IMG/VR virus record: IMGVR_UViG_3300032299_000851
Location: 1 to 29,745 of that record
Reading direction: 5' to 3' (one strand)
DNA from: a virus
DNA: 29,745 nucleotides
The position numbers were made by a program, and so were the translations under genes. The notes under the pieces were generated by a model. That model made no database searches. It saw nothing but the letters and a program-made list of their open reading frames with translations, and had not been told where the DNA came from. Of the stretch, positions 14,801 to 22,775 are shown one piece after another (positions within the stretch are counted from its first letter, which is position 1; the number at the start of each line of letters is the position of its first letter).

Positions 14801-16402
14801 ATGGCGGGCAATAGCGCGCAAGTCACGTTCGCATTCCTCGCGAAAGATCTCGCGTCGGGGACGATTCGAGGTATCTCGAAGTCCCTCGCGAACGTTAAGG
14901 AGAACGCGCGCAATCTCGGCGGAGCTCTTAAAACCGCTCTCAAAATCGGAGCGGGTGCGATCGCTGCGATCGGAGCCGGGGCGATCGCTGCGTCCGTCGC
15001 ATTCACGAAAGCCGCGATCGAGGACGAGGCCGCTAATAACCGACTAATCTCCGTCCTCCAAGCCCGCAAGCTTGCGAGCGAGGCGAATCTAAAAGTCGTC
15101 GACGAGCTAATCGCGAAGGGCGCGCAACTTGCGTTTACCGACGACGAGGTTCGAGCCGGTATTGCGACGGCGACGCAGTTTACGAAGAAGTTCGCCGACG
15201 CGCAAAAGATCCTCGCACGCGCGCAGGATCTTGCACGCGCGAAGAATATCTCTCTCGAAGAGGCGACGAAGATCGTCGGTAAAGCGTATCAAGGAAATAC
15301 GAAGGGACTAAAAGCCCTCGGTATTGAAACGAAGAAGGGAGCGAAGGGTCTTACGATCCTTACCGCAGTCTCCGCGAAGTTCGGAAAGTCTGCGGCGGCA
15401 TACGCCGAGACGACCGAGGGGAAGTTCGCAGCGTTGAAGATCGCAATCGACGAGACGAAGGAGTCGGTCGGCGGCGTCTTCTTGAACGCATTAAAGAAAG
15501 TCTTCGCAGCTCTTCAACCGTATATGATGAAGTTCCTCTCCGAGATCGAGAAGAGACTTCCCGATCTTGAAAAGTTCGTCGACAAGATCGCGAACGATCT
15601 CGTAAAGAATCTTCCCGGGTATATCGCCGTCGCGAAGCGGGAGATCCCTCCGCTCATTAAGAAGTTTCAAGGATTCTTTACCGAAGTCGTAGCGTTCGGA
15701 AAGCGAGCGGCGGAGTTCCTCGGGAAAGACGGAGCGGTTACCGGCGGTCTCGCGTTAATTGGCGCGAAGATCGGCGGTCTTAAAGGAGCGATCTCGGGCG
15801 TCCTCTCGAAAGCATTCTCCGACTTCGGGTTCGGGCCGTTTGAATCGCTGCTACTCGGAACCGTATCCTCCGCAGTAATCGCGGGTATGACCGAGGGTAT
15901 CGCGGGGCAAGTCACGCAACGATTAATCGCAGCGTTCGCGTTGAAGATTAAAGCGGCGTCGACGCCGATCCCCGGAGTAGGCGGAGGCGGAGGCGGCGGA
16001 GGAGGCATTCCGCCGATCATTCCGAAAGTCGGAGGAGCTGCGGCGACTTCGGGGCTCGGTGCTCTCGCGGCTTCGTTCGCCGTTCCTGCGGGAATCATTG
16101 CCGCGGGCGGAGCGGCGTTACTAAGCGTCTTCGCGATCGGCGGAAAGTTATTGTCGGGCGGAAAGTCGGTCGAGGAACGCGAGCGAGAATGGGCGGAATG
16201 GTCGGCAAGCTTGAAGCCCCCTCGCGTCGATCCGATGACGGATAAGTATACGAGCCGAACGTTTAACCCGGTTATCGATCCGATGACGGCGAAGTATTCA
16301 AGCCCGACGTTTAACGTTTACGTCGGAGCCGATACCGTCGCCGACGCAGTCGTACCGGTAATCGCCCGCACCGTTGCGACGACTCCTCGCGGCGGTCGAT
16401 AA
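14801..16402 (+). CDS. tail tape measure protein
   Basis: 533 residues, short for the family. By the usual proportionality this suggests a tail of very roughly 80 nm. N-terminal helices carry hydrophobic stretches (ALKIGAGAIAAIGAGAIAAS), then repeated Lys/Glu helices, a second hydrophobic zone, a Gly-rich hinge (GVGGGGGGGGGIPP) and another hydrophobic patch LLSVFAIGGKLL. The C-terminal end has two copies of DPMTxKYxSxTFN (16229-16267 and 16277-16315). Position after the chaperones is canonical. Confidence 0.9.
   Translation: MAGNSAQVTFAFLAKDLASGTIRGISKSLANVKENARNLGGALKTALKIGAGAIAAIGAGAIAASVAFTKAAIEDEAANNRLISVLQARKLASEANLKVVDELIAKGAQLAFTDDEVRAGIATATQFTKKFADAQKILARAQDLARAKNISLEEATKIVGKAYQGNTKGLKALGIETKKGAKGLTILTAVSAKFGKSAAAYAETTEGKFAALKIAIDETKESVGGVFLNALKKVFAALQPYMMKFLSEIEKRLPDLEKFVDKIANDLVKNLPGYIAVAKREIPPLIKKFQGFFTEVVAFGKRAAEFLGKDGAVTGGLALIGAKIGGLKGAISGVLSKAFSDFGFGPFESLLLGTVSSAVIAGMTEGIAGQVTQRLIAAFALKIKAASTPIPGVGGGGGGGGGIPPIIPKVGGAAATSGLGALAASFAVPAGIIAAGGAALLSVFAIGGKLLSGGKSVEEREREWAEWSASLKPPRVDPMTDKYTSRTFNPVIDPMTAKYSSPTFNVYVGADTVADAVVPVIARTVATTPRGGR
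16229..16315 (+). repeat. 13-codon duplication in tape measure end
   Basis: Two direct copies encoding DPMTDKYTSRTFN and DPMTAKYSSPTFN, spaced 48 bases start to start. They lie at the C-terminus, where the tape measure meets the tail tip. A duplicated docking motif is possible. Confidence 0.75.
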
Positions 16403-17844
16403 TGGGGGCGTTCCCGTGGGAGCTGCGGGTCGACGGCGTTAACGGCGGAGCGAATCTCTTTACGCTCCCGACGTACGCGCAAGCCGGAACGCCGTACGTG
16501 CTCCCCGAAAGCGTCTCGGTCAGTCAAGCCGCGAACGGCGGAGGAGCGTCGATCTCCTTCGAGGTGATCGAATCTCTTTCGGTCGGGAGCCCGTGGTTCG
16601 CACTCTCGACGTTGAACGATAACGCCCGCGTCCGCTTCTTCGATACCCGGTATTCGGGCTCGACTCCGATCGCCCTCGGATATATAACGTCGATCGACGT
16701 CTCGCTTCTCCCGAATGGCGTCGGTACGAAAGCGTCCGTAACTGCAAGCGATCCGACCGCGTGGCTCGAAAAGATTGTCGTCCGTAAAGGGAAGATCGGA
16801 TCGGCGACGCAGCAACCGGTCGGGAACTTCACCGCCGCGGGTACGACCGACCAAGAAATTATTACGTCGATCCTCGGTTACGTGAACGGTGCGACGAACG
16901 GGTCATATACGCAAGACGCCGCGACGAAGCTTATCTTCGATGCGTCTCTCGCTCCGACGTACGTCGGGTCGGCGACGGTGATCGCGTCCGCGTCGAAGCC
17001 GTTCCTCGTCGAAGTGCAGACTCTCGCCTCGGTGCTCGATACGATTCGCGGTCTCGCCGAAGGAGTCGACGGAGTGATTCGTCGGTATTGGGTCGACGCT
17101 ACCGGGCGGCTTAACTATGGGACGACGGGAACCGCACCCGCGAATCCGACCGCACCCTTCGCCGTCATTACCTCGGGGACTCCCGTTACCGGTTCGAGCT
17201 CGGCGAGGACGACGGTTTACGCGAACTCGCTTACGGTGAGCCTCGATCACGACGCGACGATCGACCGAATCTTTACGAAAGCCGCCTCGTACCAATCCGA
17301 CCTCGATCGCGGTCGAGGGAATCTCGCGACTCGTACGGGCGCATTCACGACGGGGAATACCGTCGATCCGTACGTACGAACGGCGGGCTCCGCTGCGCCT
17401 CGCGGCCCGGGTACGGCGTACGCGCGAAGCGGCCCGAGGGCGGAGCAGCTCTTCGAACTCTCTTCGTTCCGCGGTCTCGACAATGCGAACCGCGCGGACT
17501 ATATCGACCGCTTCACGGGTGCGACGTTTAATCTTAATTACCAACCGAAGCGAACGATCTCGCTCTCGGTCGTAGGGTCGGGCTCCTCGACTGCGACGCC
17601 CGATCACGAATACGGATTCGTTCAGGGGTATACGGGCGGCTCGCCGTTCACCCTTACGAAGCGCATTCAAGCGGGAGATTATATTCTCCTTACTGCACCC
17701 GCTCTCGATCTCGGTACGGCGACGATGTTTAGAATCGAATCCCTTACGCTCGGATTCGAGCCGGGCTCTTCGACCGCGAGGCTTGATCTCGAATTGAACT
17801 TCCGTAAAAAGGGTCTACGAGAAATCATTCTCGGGGAGGGTTGA
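16402..17844 (+). CDS. minor tail / tail tip beta protein
   Basis: 480 residues, start overlapping the tape measure stop. Predominantly beta with frequent Thr/Ser/Gly; segments such as PYVLPESVSVSQAANGGGA, ASVTASDPTAWLEKI and RIESLTLGFEPGSSTARLDLEL recall distal-tail or tail-hub proteins that form the tail tip. The position right after the tape measure supports this. No enzymatic motif seen; specific homology not recognised. Confidence 0.75.
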   Translation: MGAFPWELRVDGVNGGANLFTLPTYAQAGTPYVLPESVSVSQAANGGGASISFEVIESLSVGSPWFALSTLNDNARVRFFDTRYSGSTPIALGYITSIDVSLLPNGVGTKASVTASDPTAWLEKIVVRKGKIGSATQQPVGNFTAAGTTDQEIITSILGYVNGATNGSYTQDAATKLIFDASLAPTYVGSATVIASASKPFLVEVQTLASVLDTIRGLAEGVDGVIRRYWVDATGRLNYGTTGTAPANPTAPFAVITSGTPVTGSSSARTTVYANSLTVSLDHDATIDRIFTKAASYQSDLDRGRGNLATRTGAFTTGNTVDPYVRTAGSAAPRGPGTAYARSGPRAEQLFELSSFRGLDNANRADYIDRFTGATFNLNYQPKRTISLSVVGSGSSTATPDHEYGFVQGYTGGSPFTLTKRIQAGDYILLTAPALDLGTATMFRIESLTLGFEPGSSTARLDLELNFRKKGLREIILGEG

Positions 17845-17847
17845 GAA

Positions 17848-19458
17848 ATGCGCAACAAATACGGTACGGACGAAGTCGTCTTTCAGACTCTTACCGGAAC
17901 GCTGCAATCCGACGACGGCTCTCCGCTTCTCTCGACGTCTTCCGACGGCGGGACGGCGTACGCAATCGGCGACGCACTCTCCGCAGGGATCTATTCCGGC
18001 ATTCAAAACGGAAACCTTTCCGCGCCTCCGCAAGCGGTCGGAAGTGCCGATCCGATTTCCGACTCGAATCCGCTTCCGTACTTTACGTTCGTCGACGAAT
18101 CGTCGGGGAGGATTACCGCATTCGCCGTCGAGGATTCCCTGCAAGCGAACGGATTCTCGATTCGCTTTCTCGCGATCGGCGCGCAGTCGGGCGACCGCGT
18201 CTACCTTGAACGCAGGGTCTCGGCTCCGAGCTCGCGCGCGCAGTCGTACGTTTATTCGGCTCGCGGTGCGTTTACTGCGGCCTCGAATACTGCGGGGTAT
18301 TCCGCGTTCGTCGAAACGCAGTATTTAAAAGCCGACGGGACGACGACGACGGGCGCAGCGAATACCGCGACGCAAGCCGGAACGGTAATCCAAGCGTACA
18401 ACTCGACCGCGCTCGAACTCGTCTCGTATCCTGCGGCGGGCGGCGCAGTCCCTTCGGACGGTGCGTCGATTCTCTTCCGAACGGGAATCACCTTCTCGAC
18501 CGCAGTCGCGGGGACGGTCTCGATCGATCTCGTCGAAATGCGTCTCGTGCGAGGGACGACGGTCGTCCCGTTCGTCGACCAATCGTTCCCCGGAGAGTCG
18601 GGCGGAATCGTCGCGCAGACGGGGCGAACGATGATCCTTCACTCGAACTCGCTCGGGACTGCGGGCTTTAATCCGAAGATCGAACTCTCGACGAATACGG
18701 GGACGATTTATTTAAACGCCGCGGGAACGATCACGGGAGGCGGGACTCCGACGAGCGGCGATATCGAGCTCCGAACGAAAGACGGCGGGTACGTTTACTT
18801 CGGCGCAGGAACCGCGAACGCGGACGTCCGCCTATGGGTCAACAATGCGAACGAGCTACGAACCGACGATAGGTTTATCGTCGGAGATCGAACCTCGGCG
18901 AGCATTAACCAAATTGACTCGCCGGGGGTACTTCTTGACCCGACCTCGGGCTTCGCGTGGATCGATCGAAGTCCGATTGATGCGGTTACCGATTCTTCGC
19001 TTTTCTTAACGTCGGGCTTCTTGAATGCGAACCTACAAATGGTTCGCTTCTTCCGAAAGATTACGTCGGGCGGAACGGCCCTAACTGCGACGGGGCATAT
19101 CCTCGTCGCAAATAACTCGACGACCGCTCCTTCCTTCGCTGCGGGTTCCGACTATCGGTTGAAGACGGATATCCGTTTAGCTTCCGAAGAGATCGACTTC
19201 GTCGAGAAGATCGACGCACTCCGACCCGTCCTCTTCACGAACCGAGAGTCGGGAGATAAAGATCTCCTCGGCTTTATCGCGCACGAAGTCGCACCGGTTA
19301 TCCCCGAAGCGGTCGAGGGCGAGAAAGACGCAGTCGACGACGAGGGTAATCCCGCGTATCAGTCACTCGCCGCGGCTAAGATGATTCCGTACCTCGTCGG
19401 TGCGGTGCGTGATCTCTCCGCGCGCATTAAGGAACTCGAAAGGAACGCCGCAGAATGA
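17848..19458 (+). CDS. tail fibre with S74 self-cleaving chaperone
   Basis: 536 residues. The long N-terminal part is beta-rich and probably the receptor-binding fibre (repeats of GTxYLNAAGTI type). The C-terminal about 100 residues form an intramolecular chaperone of the peptidase S74 family. The cleavage motif GSDYRLKTDI gives the Ser-Lys dyad S434 and K439, and DLLGFIAHEVAPVIPEAV and MIPYLVGAVRDL complete the domain, ending in a coiled coil. Cleavage before S434 would release a fibre of 433 residues. GGGGAGGG ribosome site. Confidence 0.88.
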   Translation: MRNKYGTDEVVFQTLTGTLQSDDGSPLLSTSSDGGTAYAIGDALSAGIYSGIQNGNLSAPPQAVGSADPISDSNPLPYFTFVDESSGRITAFAVEDSLQANGFSIRFLAIGAQSGDRVYLERRVSAPSSRAQSYVYSARGAFTAASNTAGYSAFVETQYLKADGTTTTGAANTATQAGTVIQAYNSTALELVSYPAAGGAVPSDGASILFRTGITFSTAVAGTVSIDLVEMRLVRGTTVVPFVDQSFPGESGGIVAQTGRTMILHSNSLGTAGFNPKIELSTNTGTIYLNAAGTITGGGTPTSGDIELRTKDGGYVYFGAGTANADVRLWVNNANELRTDDRFIVGDRTSASINQIDSPGVLLDPTSGFAWIDRSPIDAVTDSSLFLTSGFLNANLQMVRFFRKITSGGTALTATGHILVANNSTTAPSFAAGSDYRLKTDIRLASEEIDFVEKIDALRPVLFTNRESGDKDLLGFIAHEVAPVIPEAVEGEKDAVDDEGNPAYQSLAAAKMIPYLVGAVRDLSARIKELERNAAE

Positions 19459-19628
19459 CCCGCTCGCAAGTCGACGCAATCCTCGACCGTCTCGACGCCC
19501 ATTCGCAAAAGCTCGACGAGGTTCGTTCCGACGTCGATAAAATCAAGGGCGGTCTTTTGGTCATTGGCGCGGCTCTCGGTGCAGGGCTTCTCGGAGCGTT
19601 AATGCAACTCTTCGGGGCGGCTAATTAA
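19455..19628 (+). CDS. XhlA-like small membrane protein
   Basis: 57 residues, start overlapping the fibre stop (ATGA). The N-terminal half is an amphipathic coiled coil (VDAILDRLDAHSQKLDEV), and the C-terminal half a single transmembrane helix (LLVIGAALGAGLLGALMQLF). This is the layout of XhlA-type haemolysin/holin-associated proteins, which sit just upstream of the endolysin. It likely anchors to the membrane and aids lysis. A holin role of its own is possible. Confidence 0.75.
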   Translation: MTRSQVDAILDRLDAHSQKLDEVRSDVDKIKGGLLVIGAALGAGLLGALMQLFGAAN

Positions 19629-19630
19629 CG

Positions 19631-20761
19631 ATGCCTCTTAAAGTCTTCTCGCAGCTTCCGCACGCCGAGAATGGACTTATCGACGACTGCGGCCTCGCTG
19701 CACTCGCTATGACGATTCACCATTCGTCGAAGGGTGCGGTCTCTCCCGGTGTAAAAGCCGCGATCGACGCGGCGACGAAAGCGGGTCGGATCGATCGCTT
19801 CGGCAAGTCCGACCCGACGACGTTCGCCCATATGATCGCAGCGGGGAAGATCCTCGGCGCGACGCTCGTCCCTGCGAGCTCGTGGAAGATCGCAGTCTCC
19901 GAGATGCGCAAGGGGAAAGGCGCGATCGTCGCCCTCTCCGCGCATAACGCGATTCCCGCGCACGCTCTCTCGGCGTGGCAGCGGTCGAATATGCGGCGTC
20001 GTCCGGGTCACTCGTACCGTCACGCCGTCGCCCTCGCGATCGTCGACGGAAAGTTTTACCTCGCCGATCCGACGCTCTCGGGCAAGGGGAAGGAAGCCGA
20101 GGGAATCGAGATCACCGAGGGCGAAGCCCGCACCCTTGCGCATTGGGGGCTTGACCCCGTCAACGCGAAGCGTCCTCGTCCTATGTTGTGGATTGTGACC
20201 GTCAAGATTCCGAAGACGGCTCCCGCTCCGGTGCTCGCACCCGACGAGGCGATCGACCCGATCGTCGAACTACCGTCTCCGAAGCCCGTAGCGGCTGCGA
20301 AAGCGGTCGAGCCCATCATTACGCCAAAACCTACGGTCGAAGCCTCTACGAGCCGCGTTCCCCGCTCTACGGCGAAATCGGGGTATCCGAGCCCGCGAGA
20401 GATTCTCGGTCGGGTAAATTGGAACGAGGCGGGGAAGCTCCTCGCCCGAGGCTTGGAAGAGACAAGGGGTCGAACGATGGTTGAACGGATTAAATGGTTA
20501 TTCGTGAGCACCGGCGCAGGAACGGCTCTTCTCGAAGCCGCACGCGTCGGGCTCTCGACCGGAATCGCGGTAATGCTCGCGACGGGTGCGCCAATCCTCG
20601 ATATGACGGCGCAGGATTTTCGAACGGTGCTCTCTGCGATCGTCGCGTCTTCACTAACCGTGATCGCCGCGGCCCTCAATCCCGAGGATAAGCGGTACGG
20701 CGTCGGGAAAGTCCAAGCCGTCCGAGCCGCGGAGAAGCGAAGCCGCCGAGCCGCGAGGTAG
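19631..20761 (+). CDS. C39-like cysteine peptidase endolysin fused to holin
   Basis: 376 residues. Residues 1-195 resemble papain-fold C39-like peptidases: C20 in IDDCGLAALAM, H131 in HSYRHAVALAI and D146 in YLADP form a catalytic triad in the right order. Residues about 200-270 are a Pro/Ala-rich linker. Residues 283-376 contain two hydrophobic helices (LLEAARVGLSTGIAVMLAT and VLSAIVASSLTVIAAAL) and the motif NPEDKRYGVGK seen in actinophage holins. An in-frame ATG at 20477 with its own ribosome site probably yields the holin alone. The peptidase would cut peptide bridges of the wall; this activity is inferred. Confidence 0.8.
   Translation: MPLKVFSQLPHAENGLIDDCGLAALAMTIHHSSKGAVSPGVKAAIDAATKAGRIDRFGKSDPTTFAHMIAAGKILGATLVPASSWKIAVSEMRKGKGAIVALSAHNAIPAHALSAWQRSNMRRRPGHSYRHAVALAIVDGKFYLADPTLSGKGKEAEGIEITEGEARTLAHWGLDPVNAKRPRPMLWIVTVKIPKTAPAPVLAPDEAIDPIVELPSPKPVAAAKAVEPIITPKPTVEASTSRVPRSTAKSGYPSPREILGRVNWNEAGKLLARGLEETRGRTMVERIKWLFVSTGAGTALLEAARVGLSTGIAVMLATGAPILDMTAQDFRTVLSAIVASSLTVIAAALNPEDKRYGVGKVQAVRAAEKRSRRAAR
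20477..20761 (+). CDS. nested holin from internal start
   Basis: 94 residues in the same frame as the endolysin. ATG 20477 is preceded by AAGGGG (20464-20469), 7 bases upstream, an obvious internal ribosome site. The product begins MVERIKWLFVSTG, has two transmembrane helices and ends in NPEDKRYGVGK plus a basic tail, matching class II-like holins of actinophages in size and topology. The full-length gene may therefore encode both a membrane-tethered lysin and a free holin. Translation from this start is predicted, not demonstrated. Confidence 0.6.
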   Translation: MVERIKWLFVSTGAGTALLEAARVGLSTGIAVMLATGAPILDMTAQDFRTVLSAIVASSLTVIAAALNPEDKRYGVGKVQAVRAAEKRSRRAAR

Positions 20762-20770
20762 ACGAGCCCG

Positions 20771-20802
20771 GCTCGGGAGTGTACGCTCGGCGAATCCCGA
20801 GC
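20771..20802 (+). promoter_or_regulatory. hairpin and -10 box before HTH-like gene
   Basis: An 8-bp inverted repeat, GCTCGGGA (20771-20778) and TCCCGAGC (20795-20802), flanks TACGCT (20782-20787) followed by CGGCGA. The inner element matches the leaderless-promoter motif of this genome, here with a leader and AAGGAGG before ATG 20833. The palindrome could be an operator covering the promoter or a weak terminator of the lysis operon. Confidence 0.45.
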
Positions 20803-20832
20803 TTGCAATCGGGGAAGTAAGGAGGCGAAGAT

Positions 20833-21081
20833 ATGTCGAAGATCGAGGACGCCCTCGCTCTACAACCGCGGAACGCGATCGCGGTTCGATGCCACGTCGC
20901 GAAGCTGCGATCGGAATTGCCCGAGGAGGAACGAGTCGCACTCGACCGCGTCCTCGACCCGAGTAACTCCGCGTCGCACTCTGCGATTACGCGAGCGATT
21001 CAAGCCGCGTACGGATCGGATATCGGACGGAATTCCGTCGCGCGTCATAGGGTCGGCGAGTGCCGCTGCGGGAGGCTTTAA
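20833..21081 (+). CDS. small DNA-binding-like protein
   Basis: 82 residues with AAGGAGG. Helical throughout (IEDALALQ, RCHVAKLRSELPEEERVALD, SHSAITRAIQAAYG, IGRNSVARHRVGECRC). The last part resembles a helix-turn-helix followed by RHRxGxCxC, a pattern common in short phage DNA-binding or regulatory proteins. No named family. Its first eight residues MSKIEDAL are identical to those of the next gene. Confidence 0.65.
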   Translation: MSKIEDALALQPRNAIAVRCHVAKLRSELPEEERVALDRVLDPSNSASHSAITRAIQAAYGSDIGRNSVARHRVGECRCGRL

Positions 21082-21083
21082 CT

Positions 21084-22124
21084 ATGTCGAAGATCGAAGA
21101 CGCTCTCGAAGTCGCGAAAGAATCCGAGTCCGTCGCCGAGTTACGAGAGGCGCATAAACGCGTCTTGCGTCAACTCGAAAAAGCGAAGCGTTCGCAAGAC
21201 GAGCTCGTCGATGCGGTCTACAACGCGGCGCGCGATGCGGCCGCGGGAATGCGGGTTCCTCCGGTTCCTTCTCCGAAGATCGACAAGCGAAAGAAAGACG
21301 CGGAAGTCGCGGTCTTACTGCTCGCGGATTGGCAAGTCGGGAAAGTAACCCCGACGTATAACTCCGAGATCGCAGCGGATCGCGTAAAGAAACTCGCCGA
21401 GAAAGTCGAGAAGCTCGTCGCAATTCAGCGAGAGGATCACCCGGTACGCGAGGCGTACGTCTTCCTCCTCGGAGACTTCGTCGAGGGCGACGGGAATATC
21501 TTCCCGGGTCAGTCGTACCTCGTCGACTCTTCGCTTTACTCGCAGATTTTCTCGACCGCAGAAATGCTCGCGGGTCTTATCCGTAAGCTCGCGGCGAACT
21601 TCGAGAAAGTCCACGTCGTCGGCGTGATCGGTAATCACGGACGCCTCGGTCGATACGGCGAGTCGGCTCCCGAATCGAACGCGGACGCGATCGCGTATCG
21701 AACCGCAGCGATGCTCGTTCGAGACGAGAAGCGGATTACGTGGAAGGAGACGTATACGAAGGGCGAGCGGCATTGGCACGAGTACGTCGAAGTCCTCGGT
21801 CGGAAATGGCTTCTCTTTCACGGTGACCAATTGAAGGGCGGGAGCTTCGGCTTCCCGTGGTACTCGCTCGCGAAGCGTCTCGGAGGTTGGTCTCTTGCAC
21901 TCGACGGAGGGAAGCCGGATTACGCAGCGTTCGGGCATTGGCACACACCCGTCCGAGTCGTCGCGGCGGACGGCCGTATAACCGCATTCGGCGCGGGGTC
22001 GATCGAATCCTCGAATACGTACGCGCAAGAATGGGTCGCAGCGTCGGGCGAGCCGGCGCAATGGCTCATCTTCCAAGCTCCCTCGGGGCTTAGTGCGGAG
22101 TACCTCGTCCGACTCGAATCGTGA
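21084..22124 (+). CDS. calcineurin-like metallophosphoesterase
   Basis: 346 residues starting at ATG 21084 (GGAGG upstream). After a 65-residue helical N-terminus come the metallophosphoesterase motifs in order: ADWQ (D82), GDFVEGD (D131), GNHGR (N184-H185), LLFHGDQ and FGHWHTP. This places two metal ions for phosphodiester cleavage. Related phage enzymes process nucleic acid ends or nucleotides, substrate unknown. It is the last gene before a strong terminator. The N-terminal coiled-coil segment may mediate oligomerisation. Confidence 0.88.
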   Translation: MSKIEDALEVAKESESVAELREAHKRVLRQLEKAKRSQDELVDAVYNAARDAAAGMRVPPVPSPKIDKRKKDAEVAVLLLADWQVGKVTPTYNSEIAADRVKKLAEKVEKLVAIQREDHPVREAYVFLLGDFVEGDGNIFPGQSYLVDSSLYSQIFSTAEMLAGLIRKLAANFEKVHVVGVIGNHGRLGRYGESAPESNADAIAYRTAAMLVRDEKRITWKETYTKGERHWHEYVEVLGRKWLLFHGDQLKGGSFGFPWYSLAKRLGGWSLALDGGKPDYAAFGHWHTPVRVVAADGRITAFGAGSIESSNTYAQEWVAASGEPAQWLIFQAPSGLSAEYLVRLES

Positions 22125-22145
22125 CCTCGTAAGATCTCGGGTACG

Positions 22146-22187
22146 CCGCGTTTCGGGAGCCTCCCCCGGGACGCGGCTCCTCCTTTT
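22146..22187 (+). terminator. strong intrinsic terminator
   Basis: A 12-bp stem (22146-22157 with 22165-22176, two G-U pairs) with a 7-base loop, followed by a pyrimidine-rich tail containing TTTT at 22184-22187. It ends the rightward operon that includes the metallophosphoesterase and insulates the early promoter just downstream. Confidence 0.75.
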
Positions 22188-22240
22188 CGTGCTCAATTAC
22201 GCACGAAATCGACCCTCCTTGCGGGTTTTGGGAACGGGGC

Positions 22241-22269
22241 TTGCGCGGGAACGCCCGTTCCCGTATAGT
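22241..22269 (+). promoter_or_regulatory. early promoter with SOS-type operator
   Basis: -35 TTGCGC (22241-22246), 17-base spacer, -10 TATAGT (22264-22269). The spacer is a perfect palindrome GGGAACGCCCGTTCCC (22247-22262) whose core GAAC-N4-GTTC equals the LexA box of Gram-positive and actinobacterial hosts. A half-site GGGAACG lies 17 bases upstream (22230-22236). Binding here would block RNA polymerase, so the early genes should be repressed and released by DNA damage or by loss of a phage repressor. Confidence 0.75.
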
Positions 22270-22279
22270 GCTCGTAGAT

Positions 22280-22294
22280 CGGGGAAGTTCCCCG
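22280..22294 (+). promoter_or_regulatory. palindrome in early leader
   Basis: CGGGGAA-G-TTCCCCG, 7-bp arms around one central base, just after the expected transcription start. Such a short centre fits protein binding to DNA better than an RNA hairpin. It differs from the GAAC-N4-GTTC box, so a second regulator may act. Confidence 0.55.
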
Positions 22295-22318
22295 TGAAGA
22301 AACGAAGGAGGCTACGAA

Positions 22319-22522
22319 ATGTCAGCATTTCTCGTACGGGTTCACGGGAGCTCGAAGTCCGAAAGCGTCAACTGCGGCGAATGCACGAATGCGACCCTTG
22401 CCGCGAATCCGGGAGTCGACTTCGAACTCGTCGAGCTCGGGGATCTCGATCGCGCGAAGCTTCGGTTTAACGAATGCGACTCGTGCGACGCGGCCCTCGA
22501 TTCGAATCGAATCGCAGAATGA
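22319..22522 (+). CDS. small cysteine-rich early protein
   Basis: 67 residues, first early gene, AAGGAGG upstream. Contains CGEC at about residues 19-22 and CDSC near 56-59, two CxxC knuckles that could bind one zinc ion. N-terminal strand FLVRVHG. No family recognised. First-transcribed early genes of phages are often host-takeover factors; this is only positional inference. Confidence 0.65.
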   Translation: MSAFLVRVHGSSKSESVNCGECTNATLAANPGVDFELVELGDLDRAKLRFNECDSCDAALDSNRIAE

Positions 22523-22674
22523 GTAAGGAGGAGGCGAAGAAGGTTCAACTCGAAGACGCCGATCACCTCGGGCAATGCCCGACGTGCGGCAAATACCGGA
22601 AGAAGATCGAAGCGGGGAAACTTCGACCCTGCTACGAATGGGAACGAGTCGAAGTAAAGGAGGCGCAAGAATGA
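22519..22674 (+). CDS. small zinc-knuckle protein
   Basis: 51 residues, start overlapping the preceding stop (ATGA). Contains CPTCGKYRKK and a further Cys (RPCYEW), plus a basic/acidic helix at the C-terminus (VEVKEAQE). Zinc binding is possible though one ligand is not obvious. Unknown function. Confidence 0.6.
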   Translation: MSKEEAKKVQLEDADHLGQCPTCGKYRKKIEAGKLRPCYEWERVEVKEAQE

Positions 22675-22775
22675 GAGAGGCAATTCGTCAAGGGATTATT
22701 CGCGGAGTGATGATCGGGTCGTGGGTCGTCCTCGGGTATTTGATCGCCCGAGAGATTATGCGGGGCTCGTTGTGA
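22671..22775 (+). CDS. 34-residue single-helix membrane peptide
   Basis: Start ATG overlaps the preceding stop (ATGA), and its stop overlaps the next GTG. Basic N-terminus (MREAIRQGIIRG) followed by the helix VMIGSWVVLGYLIA and an ERM-like basic end. Only the tight overlaps and AAGGAGG at 22656 argue for translation. Confidence 0.5.
   Translation: MREAIRQGIIRGVMIGSWVVLGYLIAREIMRGSL

Noticed and set aside
16903-17670. Long minus-strand open frame of 255 codons
   Set aside because: Antiparallel shadow of the tail protein gene. The strong use of TCG/CGA codons keeps complementary frames open; its translation is Arg-rich with no domain.
21315-22196. Minus-strand open frame of 293 codons across the metallophosphoesterase
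   Set aside because: Shadow of a gene with clear catalytic motifs on the + strand; Arg-rich composition and no motif of its own.
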